Below, piece by piece: positions 1 through 5,672 of a stretch of DNA of 8,541 bases. Both the position numbers and the translations under genes were made by a program. The DNA comes from Chloroflexota bacterium (GTDB taxonomy: Bacteria; Chloroflexota; Anaerolineae; Promineifilales; Promineifilaceae): the NCBI GenBank assembly GCA_008501785.1, contig QQUD01000061.1, forward strand, positions 1-8,541, read 5' to 3'. How positions within the stretch are numbered: the stretch's first letter is position 1; each line of letters opens with the position of its first letter. Under the pieces are notes generated by a model, which had not been told where the DNA came from, did no database searches, and saw only the letters and a program-made list of their open reading frames with translations.

Positions 1-1511
1 GCCTGCACTGCCCCACGTGGCGAGGTCATCGCCCACAAAAAGCGATAGCTTCCTGTCAACTCACTGGTTGACGTCACTGGAACCAGCACCGCAGGCTTCC
101 ACGTCCGCTCCGGGGCCGCAGGCATTCGGCTGGCACGCTTCATCGCCCACTCGGCAATTGAGAAAAAGAGACCGCTGCGCACATCACTCGGCAGGGTTTT
201 TAATTTTTGGCGCACAAGAAAACTATAGATGATCAGCACCAAAACGGCCGCGACCAGACTAAACATCGGGTTAATCAAAAACATCACAAACAAACAGCCC
301 ACCGTGCCGATTAAAGGCACGATCCGCGGTATGCGAAACGTTGGGCGAAAACTGACCATTGCTAATGTTTGCTCAATCAAAACAACCACGTTCAACATGC
401 CATAAGTGATCAAGAAAAACATGGTAATTAAAGGAGCAACTGCGTCAAAACCACCACTTAACCAGGCAAATATCAATGTCAACAAACTAATGCCGCCAGT
501 TGCCAACATAGCTGTTCGCGGTTCACCATCGTTGCCTACTTCTGCCAATTTATTGCTGTAGGGCAGCAGCCCATAAACAGCCAACGCCTGCATCACGCGG
601 GGGGCAGCCACAATTGAACCCAATGCAGATGAAAAGGTGGCCCCCAACGTTCCTGCCAGGATTGCCCACCCCCAATACGCTTTACCGACCATGATTAGTT
701 CATTGTCACGCAGTTCTTCTGGAGTAGCAACGCGAGAAAGCCAAAAAGTCAACAGCAGATAAACAATCAGCGTCAGGCCGATGGCACTCATGGTTCCAAT
801 CGGTAGACTTTTTCGCGGACTTTGCAAAGAGCCGCTTAAGCTAATGCCAACCATAATCCCGGTAACGGCTGGGAAAAAGATGGCAAATGTTTCCCAAAAA
901 CTCCACAGTTGAAAATTGCCCCAAAGCTGCGGTGCCTCGGTGAATCCAACTTGCTCTCCAATTGGAAAACTGCCCAAGAATACGGACACGAGTGAAAATG
1001 CAACGAGTGCCAAAATCAAATATTGGATTCGTGCCGCGAATTGTGCACTGATATAGGCGATACCAAACACACAAAAAAATGCAATAATCGCGATGATTTT
1101 TTCATTGTGGGATGGGAAAACGCCCTGCCAAGCAATCGAAAAACCTAAAATGTATAAGGCCACTGATACACTTTGTGCCAGATATAGCGGGATGCCAATC
1201 CCACCCCCCACTTCCAGCCCTAACGATTGGGAGATGATAGAAAATGCGCCACCTGCCCCCACACGAATATTGGTAGCAACTGATGAAACCGCCAACCCCG
1301 TGCTGACCGTAATCACATGTGCCAGCAAAATGATCAGGATAGCACCACCCAATCCCGCATTCCCGACCACTTGCCCTGTGCGCAAGTACATGATCACACC
1401 CAAGATGGTCAGGACGGTTGGTGTAAATACCCCGCCAAAAGTGCCGAATTTACGGCCGTTTTCCACTGCCACACCATTTCGAGAAAATAAAGAAAGAAAT
1501 TTGCTCACCAT
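1..1511 (-). CDS. SLC12-type cation-chloride cotransporter-like permease (3' part missing)
   Basis: About 503 residues are visible, reading without a stop from ATG at 1511 to the window edge. The start region carries the SLC12/APC signature: FGTFGGVFTPTVLTILGVIM, then YLRTGQVVGNAGLGGAIL (TM1 and the ion-site loop). Many hydrophobic helices follow, to about residue 440. A soluble part then begins with RTWKPAVLVPV, which resembles the first strand of the cytosolic C-terminal domain in cation-chloride cotransporters. The family moves Cl- with Na+ and/or K+; the ion preference cannot be read here. The start is the first ATG after an in-frame TGA; it lacks a good Shine-Dalgarno, and GTG at 1508 is an alternative. 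Transcription is probably from the extended -10 at 1634-1642. The C-terminal end lies outside the window. Confidence 0.85.
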   Translation of the reverse strand, partial: MVSKFLSLFSRNGVAVENGRKFGTFGGVFTPTVLTILGVIMYLRTGQVVGNAGLGGAILIILLAHVITVSTGLAVSSVATNIRVGAGGAFSIISQSLGLEVGGGIGIPLYLAQSVSVALYILGFSIAWQGVFPSHNEKIIAIIAFFCVFGIAYISAQFAARIQYLILALVAFSLVSVFLGSFPIGEQVGFTEAPQLWGNFQLWSFWETFAIFFPAVTGIMVGISLSGSLQSPRKSLPIGTMSAIGLTLIVYLLLTFWLSRVATPEELRDNELIMVGKAYWGWAILAGTLGATFSSALGSIVAAPRVMQALAVYGLLPYSNKLAEVGNDGEPRTAMLATGGISLLTLIFAWLSGGFDAVAPLITMFFLITYGMLNVVVLIEQTLAMVSFRPTFRIPRIVPLIGTVGCLFVMFLINPMFSLVAAVLVLIIYSFLVRQKLKTLPSDVRSGLFFSIAEWAMKRASRMPAAPERTWKPAVLVPVTSTSELTGSYRFLWAMTSPRGAVQ

Positions 1512-1550
1512 AACAACAACTCGCTTTCTTATGCCTGGAGAGAGTGAGCC

Positions 1551-1622
1551 ATGAACGGTGAGCAGTAATCAGTTTATCGCTTACCGCTCACCGTTTACTG
1601 CTCACCATTTACCGCTCATTGT
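1551..1622. repeat. 14-bp tandem repeats with an inverted copy
   Basis: Three tandem 14-bp units lie at 1581-1594 (TTACCGCTCACCGT), 1595-1608 (TTACTGCTCACCAT) and 1609-1622 (TTACCGCTCATTGT). An inverted copy lies just before them: GGTGAGCAGTA at 1557-1567 is the exact reverse complement of 1596-1606. The transcript could therefore fold into an 11-bp stem. The block falls in the presumed 5' leader of the permease and outside any credible gene. Confidence 0.75.
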
Positions 1623-1633
1623 ATTATGTTAAG

Positions 1634-1642
1634 ATTATAACA
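1634..1642 (-). promoter_or_regulatory. Extended -10 promoter for the permease gene
   Basis: On the minus strand, TG at 1642-1641, one base, then TATAAT at 1639-1634 form a perfect extended -10 element. No good -35 is seen 16-18 bp upstream, as is usual for extended -10 promoters. The implied start near 1627 gives a leader of about 115 nt that includes the 14-bp repeats. Confidence 0.45.
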
Positions 1643-1645
1643 CCA

Positions 1646-1674
1646 TTGACAAATTAATTGCTTATTTCTATACT
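1646..1674 (+). promoter_or_regulatory. Sigma70-type promoter for the FHA gene
   Basis: TTGACA (1646-1651) and TATACT (1669-1674) are separated by exactly 17 bp, so the -35 is perfect and the -10 has one mismatch. The implied start near 1681 leaves a leader of about 25 nt before the ATG at 1706. The promoter lies back to back with the minus-strand permease promoter, only a few bases away. Confidence 0.8.
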
Positions 1675-1705
1675 CACGCCAGCTATAAGGTAGGAGTTCA
1701 CATTA

Positions 1706-2329
1706 ATGACAGCTCGTCTCGTTGTAAAACAAGGACCTGTACCCAACCAAGAAATTGAATTGCATGGGCAATTAATGAATATTGGCCGTTCAGCGGATAA
1801 TGAAATTGTGATTAACGACGCTGAGGTTTCTCGTCGTCATGCACGCATTTTACAACGCACGGGGCCAACTGGCTCACAATTCTTGCTAGAAGATTTGGGC
1901 AGCACCAACGGCTCATTTGTCAATAATTTACGCTGCAATACGCTCACACCGCTGTCCGATGGTGATGTGATTGAATTAGGTGATTCGATTCAGCTGGTGT
2001 TTCTTGTGAGAGATGAGATTGGTGAGTCCATTGATGAAAGTGATTTCGACACGGCCGATTTGCCACCACTACCACCCGCACCACCACCCGCACTAATGCA
2101 GCAAGCACCTCCCCAAGAACCAGCACAACCAATGACACCCCCGTGGTGGACATCTCGCCGAGTCTTGATAGGGTGTGGTTGTGCCACACTGCTCCTGCTT
2201 TGCCTGTGTGTGGTCACGCTGCTTGCCCTTGATTCGTATCAAGGGGGAAGCGTGTTATATTGTGGAGGATTACGGCCGTTTTTCGAAATCGTGCTAGGTC
2301 CCTTTGGTTTTTCACCCATTTGCCCTTAG
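1706..2329 (+). CDS. FHA-domain protein with C-terminal membrane anchor
   Basis: 207 residues. Residues 24-100 form a forkhead-associated domain with the expected motifs: IGRSADNEIVI (GR at 27-28), SRRHARI (42-48) and LGSTNGSFVNN (65-75). FHA domains bind phosphothreonine, so the protein probably reads Ser/Thr-kinase signals in the cytoplasm. Residues 119-147 are a proline-rich linker. One membrane helix follows at about 152-174 (RRVLIGCGCATLLLLCLCVV), rich in Cys. A tail of about 30 residues, with two Cys, would lie outside. AGGAG at 1692-1696 sits 9 nt before the ATG. It has its own sigma70-type promoter and seems monocistronic. The partner kinase is not in the window. The FHA call is firm; the topology is inferred. 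Confidence 0.92.
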   Translation: MTARLVVKQGPVPNQEIELHGQLMNIGRSADNEIVINDAEVSRRHARILQRTGPTGSQFLLEDLGSTNGSFVNNLRCNTLTPLSDGDVIELGDSIQLVFLVRDEIGESIDESDFDTADLPPLPPAPPPALMQQAPPQEPAQPMTPPWWTSRRVLIGCGCATLLLLCLCVVTLLALDSYQGGSVLYCGGLRPFFEIVLGPFGFSPICP

Positions 2330-2359
2330 GATGCGTTTGGAAATAACGTTTGAGTTTGC

Positions 2360-2374
2360 AGATTGATCCAATCT
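2360..2374. promoter_or_regulatory. Short palindrome upstream of the ECF-like promoter
   Basis: AGATTG (2360-2365) and CAATCT (2369-2374) flank ATC. The centre lies about 37 bp upstream of the TGTGAC element. No T-run follows, so it is a poor terminator for the FHA gene. It could be a protein-binding site or chance. Confidence 0.25.
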
Positions 2375-2403
2375 TGCCAAGTTAAAAACGAACGAAGTCT
2401 TCA

Positions 2404-2431
2404 TGTGACTATTTTGGCATAAACATGTCTA
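2404..2431 (+). promoter_or_regulatory. ECF-sigma-like promoter, copy 1 (TGTGAC-N16-TGTCTA)
   Basis: TGTGAC (2404-2409) and TGTCTA (2426-2431) are 16 bp apart. The same two hexamers with the same spacing occur upstream of both divergent operons at 5418-5643. The layout matches ECF promoters in general (an -AAC/-GAC type -35 with a -GTC- type -10). The predicted start near 2438 gives a leader of about 55 nt before the 70-aa gene. No sigma70 pair fits as well here. Confidence 0.65.
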
Positions 2432-2492
2432 AATAAGAACAATATCAAAAACAGACGTAAGTATGCGTTTTTATACAGAATAGGATAATAAA

Positions 2493-2705
2493 ATGGACGA
2501 ATTAGTAAAAGCAATTGCAGAACAGACGAATTTACCAGAAGCACAAGCAAGAAAAGCCGCAGAAGCAGCCGTTAAGTTCATGAAAGAAAAATTACCAGAA
2601 CCCTTAGCTGGGCAAATTGACAATTTGCTAGAAAGTCCGGGAGTGGCAGACAATGCTGAGAACCTGTTGAATATGGGCAAAAGCCTTTTTGGTAAAAAGA
2701 AATAA
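2493..2705 (+). CDS. Small helical protein of unknown function (70 aa)
   Basis: Predicted to be wholly alpha-helical and soluble. The N-terminal part has an amphipathic, Ala/Glu/Lys-rich pattern (PEAQARKAAEAAVKFMKEKL, residues 15-34). A second helix follows (LAGQIDNLLES), and the C-terminus is basic (GKKK). The PEPLAGQIDNLL stretch recalls small DUF2267-like helical proteins, but I cannot assign a family. AGGA at 2482-2485 sits 7 nt before the ATG, the codon use looks like the neighbours', and a strong terminator follows at once, all supporting a real single-gene unit. The ECF-like promoter at 2404-2431 suggests it is made in the same condition as the two divergent operons downstream. No signal peptide or Cys is present. 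Confidence 0.8.
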   Translation: MDELVKAIAEQTNLPEAQARKAAEAAVKFMKEKLPEPLAGQIDNLLESPGVADNAENLLNMGKSLFGKKK

Positions 2706-2737
2706 TCGACAGCAACATTGGAACAAATAAATAGACG

Positions 2738-2772
2738 AAGCGCCTTGGTTTTTACTAAGGCGCTTTTTTTTT
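2738..2772 (+). terminator. Intrinsic terminator after the 70-aa gene
   Basis: AAGCGCCTTGG (2738-2748) pairs with CTAAGGCGCTT (2755-2765): 11 bp with one G-U pair and a 6-nt loop. Nine T's run from 2764 to 2772. This is a strong Rho-independent terminator for the plus strand. Confidence 0.93.
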
Positions 2773-2796
2773 GTGAAATAAACCCCCAAAAACACA

Positions 2797-2822
2797 GAGC
2801 CGCAAGCAATTGCTTGCGGCTC
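2797..2822 (-). terminator. 26-bp perfect palindrome, likely terminator of the minus-strand operon
   Basis: GAGCCGCAAGCAA (2797-2809) is followed directly by its exact reverse complement (2810-2822). Read on the minus strand, the hairpin is followed by TGTGTTTTTGGGGG, so it could end the operon coming from 5329. C5 at 2783-2787 and G5 at 2827-2831 could add a second stem around it. The plus-strand operon is already stopped by the hairpin before it. Confidence 0.55.
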
Positions 2823-2839
2823 ATTAGGGGGTGTGAAGC

Positions 2840-2857
2840 CGGGGGATAGTCTCCCCG
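2840..2857. other. GC-rich hairpin in the convergent intergenic region
   Basis: CGGGG (2840-2844) can pair with CCCCG (2853-2857), with two further pairs inside. On the plus strand it is followed by ACTTTTAAG. It may add to termination or RNA stability between the convergent genes; there is no other evidence of function. Confidence 0.35.
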
Positions 2858-2925
2858 ACTTTTAAGTCCTTGAAACATCCTAGAGAATTATCTTTCGCAA
2901 AGACGATTCAAGTTTTGTGCTTATC

Positions 2926-3150
2926 TTACTTGTCTACCCTTTCCGTTCGGTTAAATGGTTTAACTCGATTTCGAGCGGAGCAGTTGTGATTTTTATTGTC
3001 AAGGTGACGCCAATAATAGGTTACATCGTGGTTCATTCGTTTTCGGTGTCTGAGTACGACATCCCCACCGCATTGTGGACAAGTTGCCTGGGATGGTGCA
3101 TCAGCAGATGCTTCTACCGTGTCACCATCCGCAATTCTTGCTAATTTCAT
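2926..3150 (-). CDS. Small CoiA-like zinc-finger protein (74 aa)
   Basis: Third gene of the minus-strand operon, its ATG only 3 nt after the stop of the Ig/LysM gene, so probably translationally coupled (no clear Shine-Dalgarno). CPQCGGDVVLR starts at residue 24 and YYWRHLDNKNHNC runs from 45 to 57. Together they give C24, C27, H49 and H55/C57 as likely zinc ligands, with H41 as a further candidate. The Cys-x2-Cys plus RH-x5-H-x-C layout resembles the zinc-binding N-terminal module of CoiA-like and related nuclease-associated proteins, here standing alone. No nuclease domain is present. The role is unknown; nucleic-acid or protein binding is the usual inference. It has a polar N-terminus, no membrane helix, and looks cytoplasmic. 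Confidence 0.72.
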   Translation of the reverse strand: MKLARIADGDTVEASADAPSQATCPQCGGDVVLRHRKRMNHDVTYYWRHLDNKNHNCSARNRVKPFNRTERVDK

Positions 3151-3153
3151 TGT

Positions 3154-4860
3154 TTACCGTGGTGGTAAGTTAATGATCTGTCCCGGATAGATGATGTTAG
3201 GATTTTCAACTTGCGGGTTGACACCGATAAGTAAATCATACTCGATTCCTAGCCGACTGGCAATACGAATTAGCCATTCGCACTCACCCACAACATACGT
3301 ATCACCTTGATCTATACCTGGTGCAGGATTATCACAAACGCCGACCGCAGAGGTGTTGGTTATGGGTGTTTCAATCGTTGTCATCACGCTGCTGGCTGCT
3401 GTTTCATCACCAATATTGCGCACGCCGTACTCATGGTTTCCTGGTTCTGGCTCAAAGGCAAAACTCCAAGTGCCATCATCGCCAACAACGGCCGTTCCTA
3501 CGACAACCCCATTATCCAAAATCTCAATTTCTGCGCCCGGTGTGCCCAAACCGGTGAGCATCAACTCACCACTTTGCAAGGTCGCCCCATCTGCAGGGTC
3601 CGTGATTTCGAGTGCCGTAGCTGCCGGATTTATCGAAATTAAGCTGCTATCTGAACTGGCGATCACCTGCCCATTGGCATCGAGTGCGCGAGCGGCAACT
3701 TCATACGCGCCTTCCAGCAAATCGAGGTCAAATGACCATGTGCCATCATCGCCTACCGTTGTCGTGCCCACTACTTCGCCGTTGACAACTACTTCAATGT
3801 TTGTGCCCGGTGTGCCTGTGCCGCTTAATGCAAATTGTCCAGCTAGGAACCCACCCTCTGGCATGTCAACAGTCGGCACATCAACATCGGGTGCGGCCAC
3901 GGTCATCGTGGTCGAATCGGTTTCTGTAAAAAGGTTGCCATCGGCATCCAACGCTCTCGCACTTAATTGGTAATCGCCACCATTTGGTAAGTCAAGCTCG
4001 AAGGACCAACTGCCATCATCACCGACGACCGTCGTGCCAACTACTGCGCCATCAATGACGATGTCTACTGTGGAACCAGGGGTGCCAGTGCCGGTCAATG
4101 AAACCGCACCAGCTTCCAACTCGCCATCAGGTAAGTTGATCGTGGGCGCCACAAAGCGTGAGTCTATGCTGAATGAGACGGGGTCGGAAACGGCCGTTTC
4201 ACCCCCACTCATCGCCGCAGCAGACAACGACACGTCCCCCGCTGGCAGGTCTGCATCTAGCGACCACGTGCCGTCAGCGCCAACAGTGGTGCGCCCAACA
4301 GAGACGCCATCTACCAGTACATCAACTTCAGAACCTGGTGTGCCGACGCCCGTCAGTGTCACTGCGCCAGCCGTGAGGGCTGCCGTGGGCATGTCAATCG
4401 CAGGCGCAATCAATGCTTCGCCAACAGAGAGCGAAATCCCATCGGCTTCAGCCGCCACGGTGCCATCGGCATTGAGAGTGCGGGCGCTAAGTTGGTAATT
4501 GCCAGCGTCTAAATCGGTGTTTAATGACCATTTGCCATCGGCACTAACTTTCGCTGTCCCAACAACATTGCCATCCACCACCACTTCAACGTCGCTGCCC
4601 GGTTCGCCAGTGCCGCTCAGGAAGACTTCCCCACTGGTGAGGTCTCCTGCTGGTGCATCGAAGGTTGGTGCAGCCAGTTCGGGTGCGGTAGCTTCGGTTT
4701 GTGTGGCTGTTTCGGGGGTGTTGGTGTCGGAAACGGCCGTTCTGTCAAACGCACGTCCCGTCAACAACATAATGATTAAAATAGTTAAGAGAAGGAGCAA
4801 AACGATCCATTTAAACCAATTAAATCGCCTAACCTCTTTCCGTGAACGATGCAAAACCAT
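3154..4860 (-). CDS. Membrane-anchored protein with five Ig-like repeats and a C-terminal LysM domain
   Basis: 568 residues. A basic N-terminus (RSRKEVRRF) precedes one membrane helix at 17-34, with no cleavage site, so it is probably an uncleaved anchor. A Thr/Ala-rich linker (41-61) follows. Five bacterial Ig-like repeats of about 85-90 residues lie at roughly 62-148, 150-235, 236-325, 326-413 and 416-500. Each has the pattern L-T-G-x-G-x-PG-x-x-V-(D/E)-V, DG-x-VVG and (D/A)DG-x-WS. Residues 519-566 form a LysM domain (GDTYVVGECEWLIRIASRLG, ending YPGQIINLPPR), which binds peptidoglycan or related glycans. C509 and C527 could form a disulfide. The likely job is to link the membrane to the wall or surface. 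GGGG at 4872-4875 precedes the ATG, and the gene lies 19 nt after the HhH gene, in one operon. Confidence 0.88.
   Translation of the reverse strand: MVLHRSRKEVRRFNWFKWIVLLLLLTILIIMLLTGRAFDRTAVSDTNTPETATQTEATAPELAAPTFDAPAGDLTSGEVFLSGTGEPGSDVEVVVDGNVVGTAKVSADGKWSLNTDLDAGNYQLSARTLNADGTVAAEADGISLSVGEALIAPAIDMPTAALTAGAVTLTGVGTPGSEVDVLVDGVSVGRTTVGADGTWSLDADLPAGDVSLSAAAMSGGETAVSDPVSFSIDSRFVAPTINLPDGELEAGAVSLTGTGTPGSTVDIVIDGAVVGTTVVGDDGSWSFELDLPNGGDYQLSARALDADGNLFTETDSTTMTVAAPDVDVPTVDMPEGGFLAGQFALSGTGTPGTNIEVVVNGEVVGTTTVGDDGTWSFDLDLLEGAYEVAARALDANGQVIASSDSSLISINPAATALEITDPADGATLQSGELMLTGLGTPGAEIEILDNGVVVGTAVVGDDGTWSFAFEPEPGNHEYGVRNIGDETAASSVMTTIETPITNTSAVGVCDNPAPGIDQGDTYVVGECEWLIRIASRLGIEYDLLIGVNPQVENPNIIYPGQIINLPPR
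3361..4677 (-). repeat. Five tandem Ig-domain repeats at DNA level (period about 260-270 bp)
   Basis: The words TGCCATCATCGCC or near variants recur on the plus strand at about 3467, 3735, 4007, 4263 and 4527, which marks one coding repeat each. Repeats 3 and 4 are closest to each other. Such arrays can gain or lose units by recombination, so repeat number may vary between strains. Confidence 0.8.
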
Positions 4861-4879
4861 GGTATTTATAACCCCTTTT

Positions 4880-5329
4880 TTAAACAGCTTTAGCCGTTTT
4901 ATTGCTGGCTAATTCTCTGGCATGTTCAATCCATTCTTCCGGTTCAATCGCTTGCCATTCTTTGGGATTAATGATTTCCGTGAGGCGTTCTGGATTGCTG
5001 TCGGCCAATTGGGTAAATGTATAAATACCGGCATCTTGCAGCTTGTTAGCAAATACTTTACCGATACCTTTCACATCTTGCAGCCGATCTTTTTCCACAA
5101 ACACTTCTTTGATAATGGTTTCCACAATGCGTTCCGGCTCGCGGCTCAATGCATCTTGTAGTTGAACGTTTAGGCTGCGCATTTTTGTTTCTGCAGCGTT
5201 TAATTTATTTTGCCATTCAGTTTCATCAACACTATCAGCTTTCTGACGCCGCCAATAATACCAATCAATCACAAGTTCAATAGCCCATCCGATCAAGATG
5301 CCTAAAACTAACATGAACCAACCACTCAT
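4880..5329 (-). CDS. TM / coiled-coil / helix-hairpin-helix protein (149 aa)
   Basis: First gene of the minus-strand operon. Residues 4-22 are a membrane helix (WFMLVLGILIGWAIELVI), followed by an aromatic/basic WYYWRRQK stop-transfer. Residues 36-62 look like a coiled coil. Residues 81-120 are a helix-hairpin-helix module of the DUF4332/HhH_5 type (DRLQDVKGIGKVFANKLQDA, then GIYTFTQLA and a ...PERLTEII helix). The C-terminal EEWIEHARELA also fits that family. HhH modules bind DNA or proteins; the domain would face the cytoplasm. The reading frame extends upstream to a TTG at 5341, but that TTG overlaps GGAGG (5335-5339), 5 nt before the ATG at 5329, so ATG is the true start. The gene lies downstream of an ECF-like promoter. 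Confidence 0.87.
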   Translation of the reverse strand: MSGWFMLVLGILIGWAIELVIDWYYWRRQKADSVDETEWQNKLNAAETKMRSLNVQLQDALSREPERIVETIIKEVFVEKDRLQDVKGIGKVFANKLQDAGIYTFTQLADSNPERLTEIINPKEWQAIEPEEWIEHARELASNKTAKAV

Positions 5330-5334
5330 ATGTT

Positions 5335-5339
5335 CCTCC
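5335..5339 (-). promoter_or_regulatory. Shine-Dalgarno GGAGG that fixes the HhH start codon
   Basis: GGAGG is placed 5 nt before ATG 5329. The in-frame TTG at 5341 overlaps this site and would leave no ribosome binding site of its own. The 11-bp direct repeat AATTTCAACAA (plus strand, 5341-5351 and 5356-5366) lies directly upstream. Confidence 0.85.
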
Positions 5340-5411
5340 AAATTTCAACAAATACAATTTCAACAACTTTTAAAAATGCTTATTAAAGCACTGGTTTGTT
5401 AGGTGGATGCC

Positions 5412-5448
5412 AACGTGTAGACACCACATTCGTGTAACGGTCACAAAT
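5412..5448 (-). promoter_or_regulatory. ECF-sigma-like promoter, copy 3, for the HhH/Ig-LysM operon
   Basis: Read on the minus strand: ATTTGTGACCG (5448-5438), 13 bp, then GTGTCTACACGTT (5424-5412). Core hexamers are TGTGAC at 5445-5440 and TGTCTA at 5423-5418, 16 bp apart. Both boxes and the spacing are the same as in copy 2 on the other strand, and the core matches copy 1. The predicted start near 5411 gives a leader of about 80 nt. Confidence 0.68.
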
Positions 5449-5479
5449 GTCCAATTTCTTTGCTACGTGGTTTAGTCGC

Positions 5480-5494
5480 AAGTTACCGTAACTT
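5480..5494. promoter_or_regulatory. 15-bp palindrome AAGTTAC-C-GTAACTT
   Basis: Two perfect 7-bp arms around one central base. The centre lies about 42 bp upstream of the minus-strand ECF-like -35. It could be the site of a dimeric regulator. No T-run follows. Confidence 0.4.
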
Positions 5495-5551
5495 ATCTAA
5501 TCGTTGGGCACAATATTTAATGGAATCTTGCAAGGATTTTTGTGGTGAAGA

Positions 5552-5580
5552 TTGATTGATTTTTCCTCATTCCTTATATA
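5552..5580 (+). promoter_or_regulatory. Possible sigma70-type promoter upstream of the channel operon
   Basis: TTGATT (5552-5557) and TATATA (5575-5580) are 17 bp apart. If used, the transcript would start near 5587, with a leader of about 170 nt that runs through the ECF-like promoter. The match is only fair, and the -10 lies inside a palindrome. Confidence 0.3.
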
Positions 5581-5584
5581 AGGA
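5571..5584. promoter_or_regulatory. 14-bp perfect palindrome TCCTTATATAAGGA
   Basis: A perfect palindrome centred about 38 bp upstream of the plus-strand ECF-like -35 and overlapping the possible sigma70 -10. A dimeric protein bound here could block or activate either promoter. Confidence 0.35.
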
Positions 5585-5612
5585 TACACACTCCATCCAA
5601 AAACATCAATGG

Positions 5613-5649
5613 ATTTGTGACCGGTCAGTGTATTTAGTGTCTACACGTT
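5613..5649 (+). promoter_or_regulatory. ECF-sigma-like promoter, copy 2, for the channel operon
   Basis: ATTTGTGACCG (5613-5623), 13 bp, then GTGTCTACACGTT (5637-5649). Core hexamers TGTGAC (5616-5621) and TGTCTA (5638-5643) are 16 bp apart. Both boxes are identical to copy 3 on the opposite strand, while the 13 bp between them differ at most positions. The predicted start near 5650 gives a leader of about 105 nt that carries the 5673-5719 structure. Confidence 0.7.
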
Positions 5650-5672
5650 CAATCAGATTTTTAATTTGCGTT

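Noticed and set aside
1093..1554. 153-residue plus-strand reading frame
   Set aside because: It lies antisense to the permease, which has clear family motifs; the encoded sequence is rich in Pro/Thr and resembles nothing.
1581..1622. CRISPR-like array
   Set aside because: The 14-bp units are directly adjacent with no spacers and only three copies.
2471..2878. 135-residue minus-strand frame over the 70-aa gene
   Set aside because: It crosses the terminator and the 26-bp palindrome, and no Shine-Dalgarno precedes it.
2797..2880. Structured non-coding RNA in the convergent region
   Set aside because: The hairpins are explained by termination, and no promoter or known RNA signature is visible.
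3353..4912. Several plus-strand frames of 110-206 residues opposite the Ig/LysM gene
   Set aside because: They are antisense shadows produced by the repeat array; they lack ribosome sites and their Ser/Pro/Thr-rich composition mirrors the coding strand.
5412..5649. A 240-bp MITE-like element bounded by 37-bp inverted repeats
   Set aside because: There is no target-site duplication, the arms match only in two boxes (about 29 of 37 positions overall), and the same boxes recur alone at 2404-2431. Divergent promoters explain this better.
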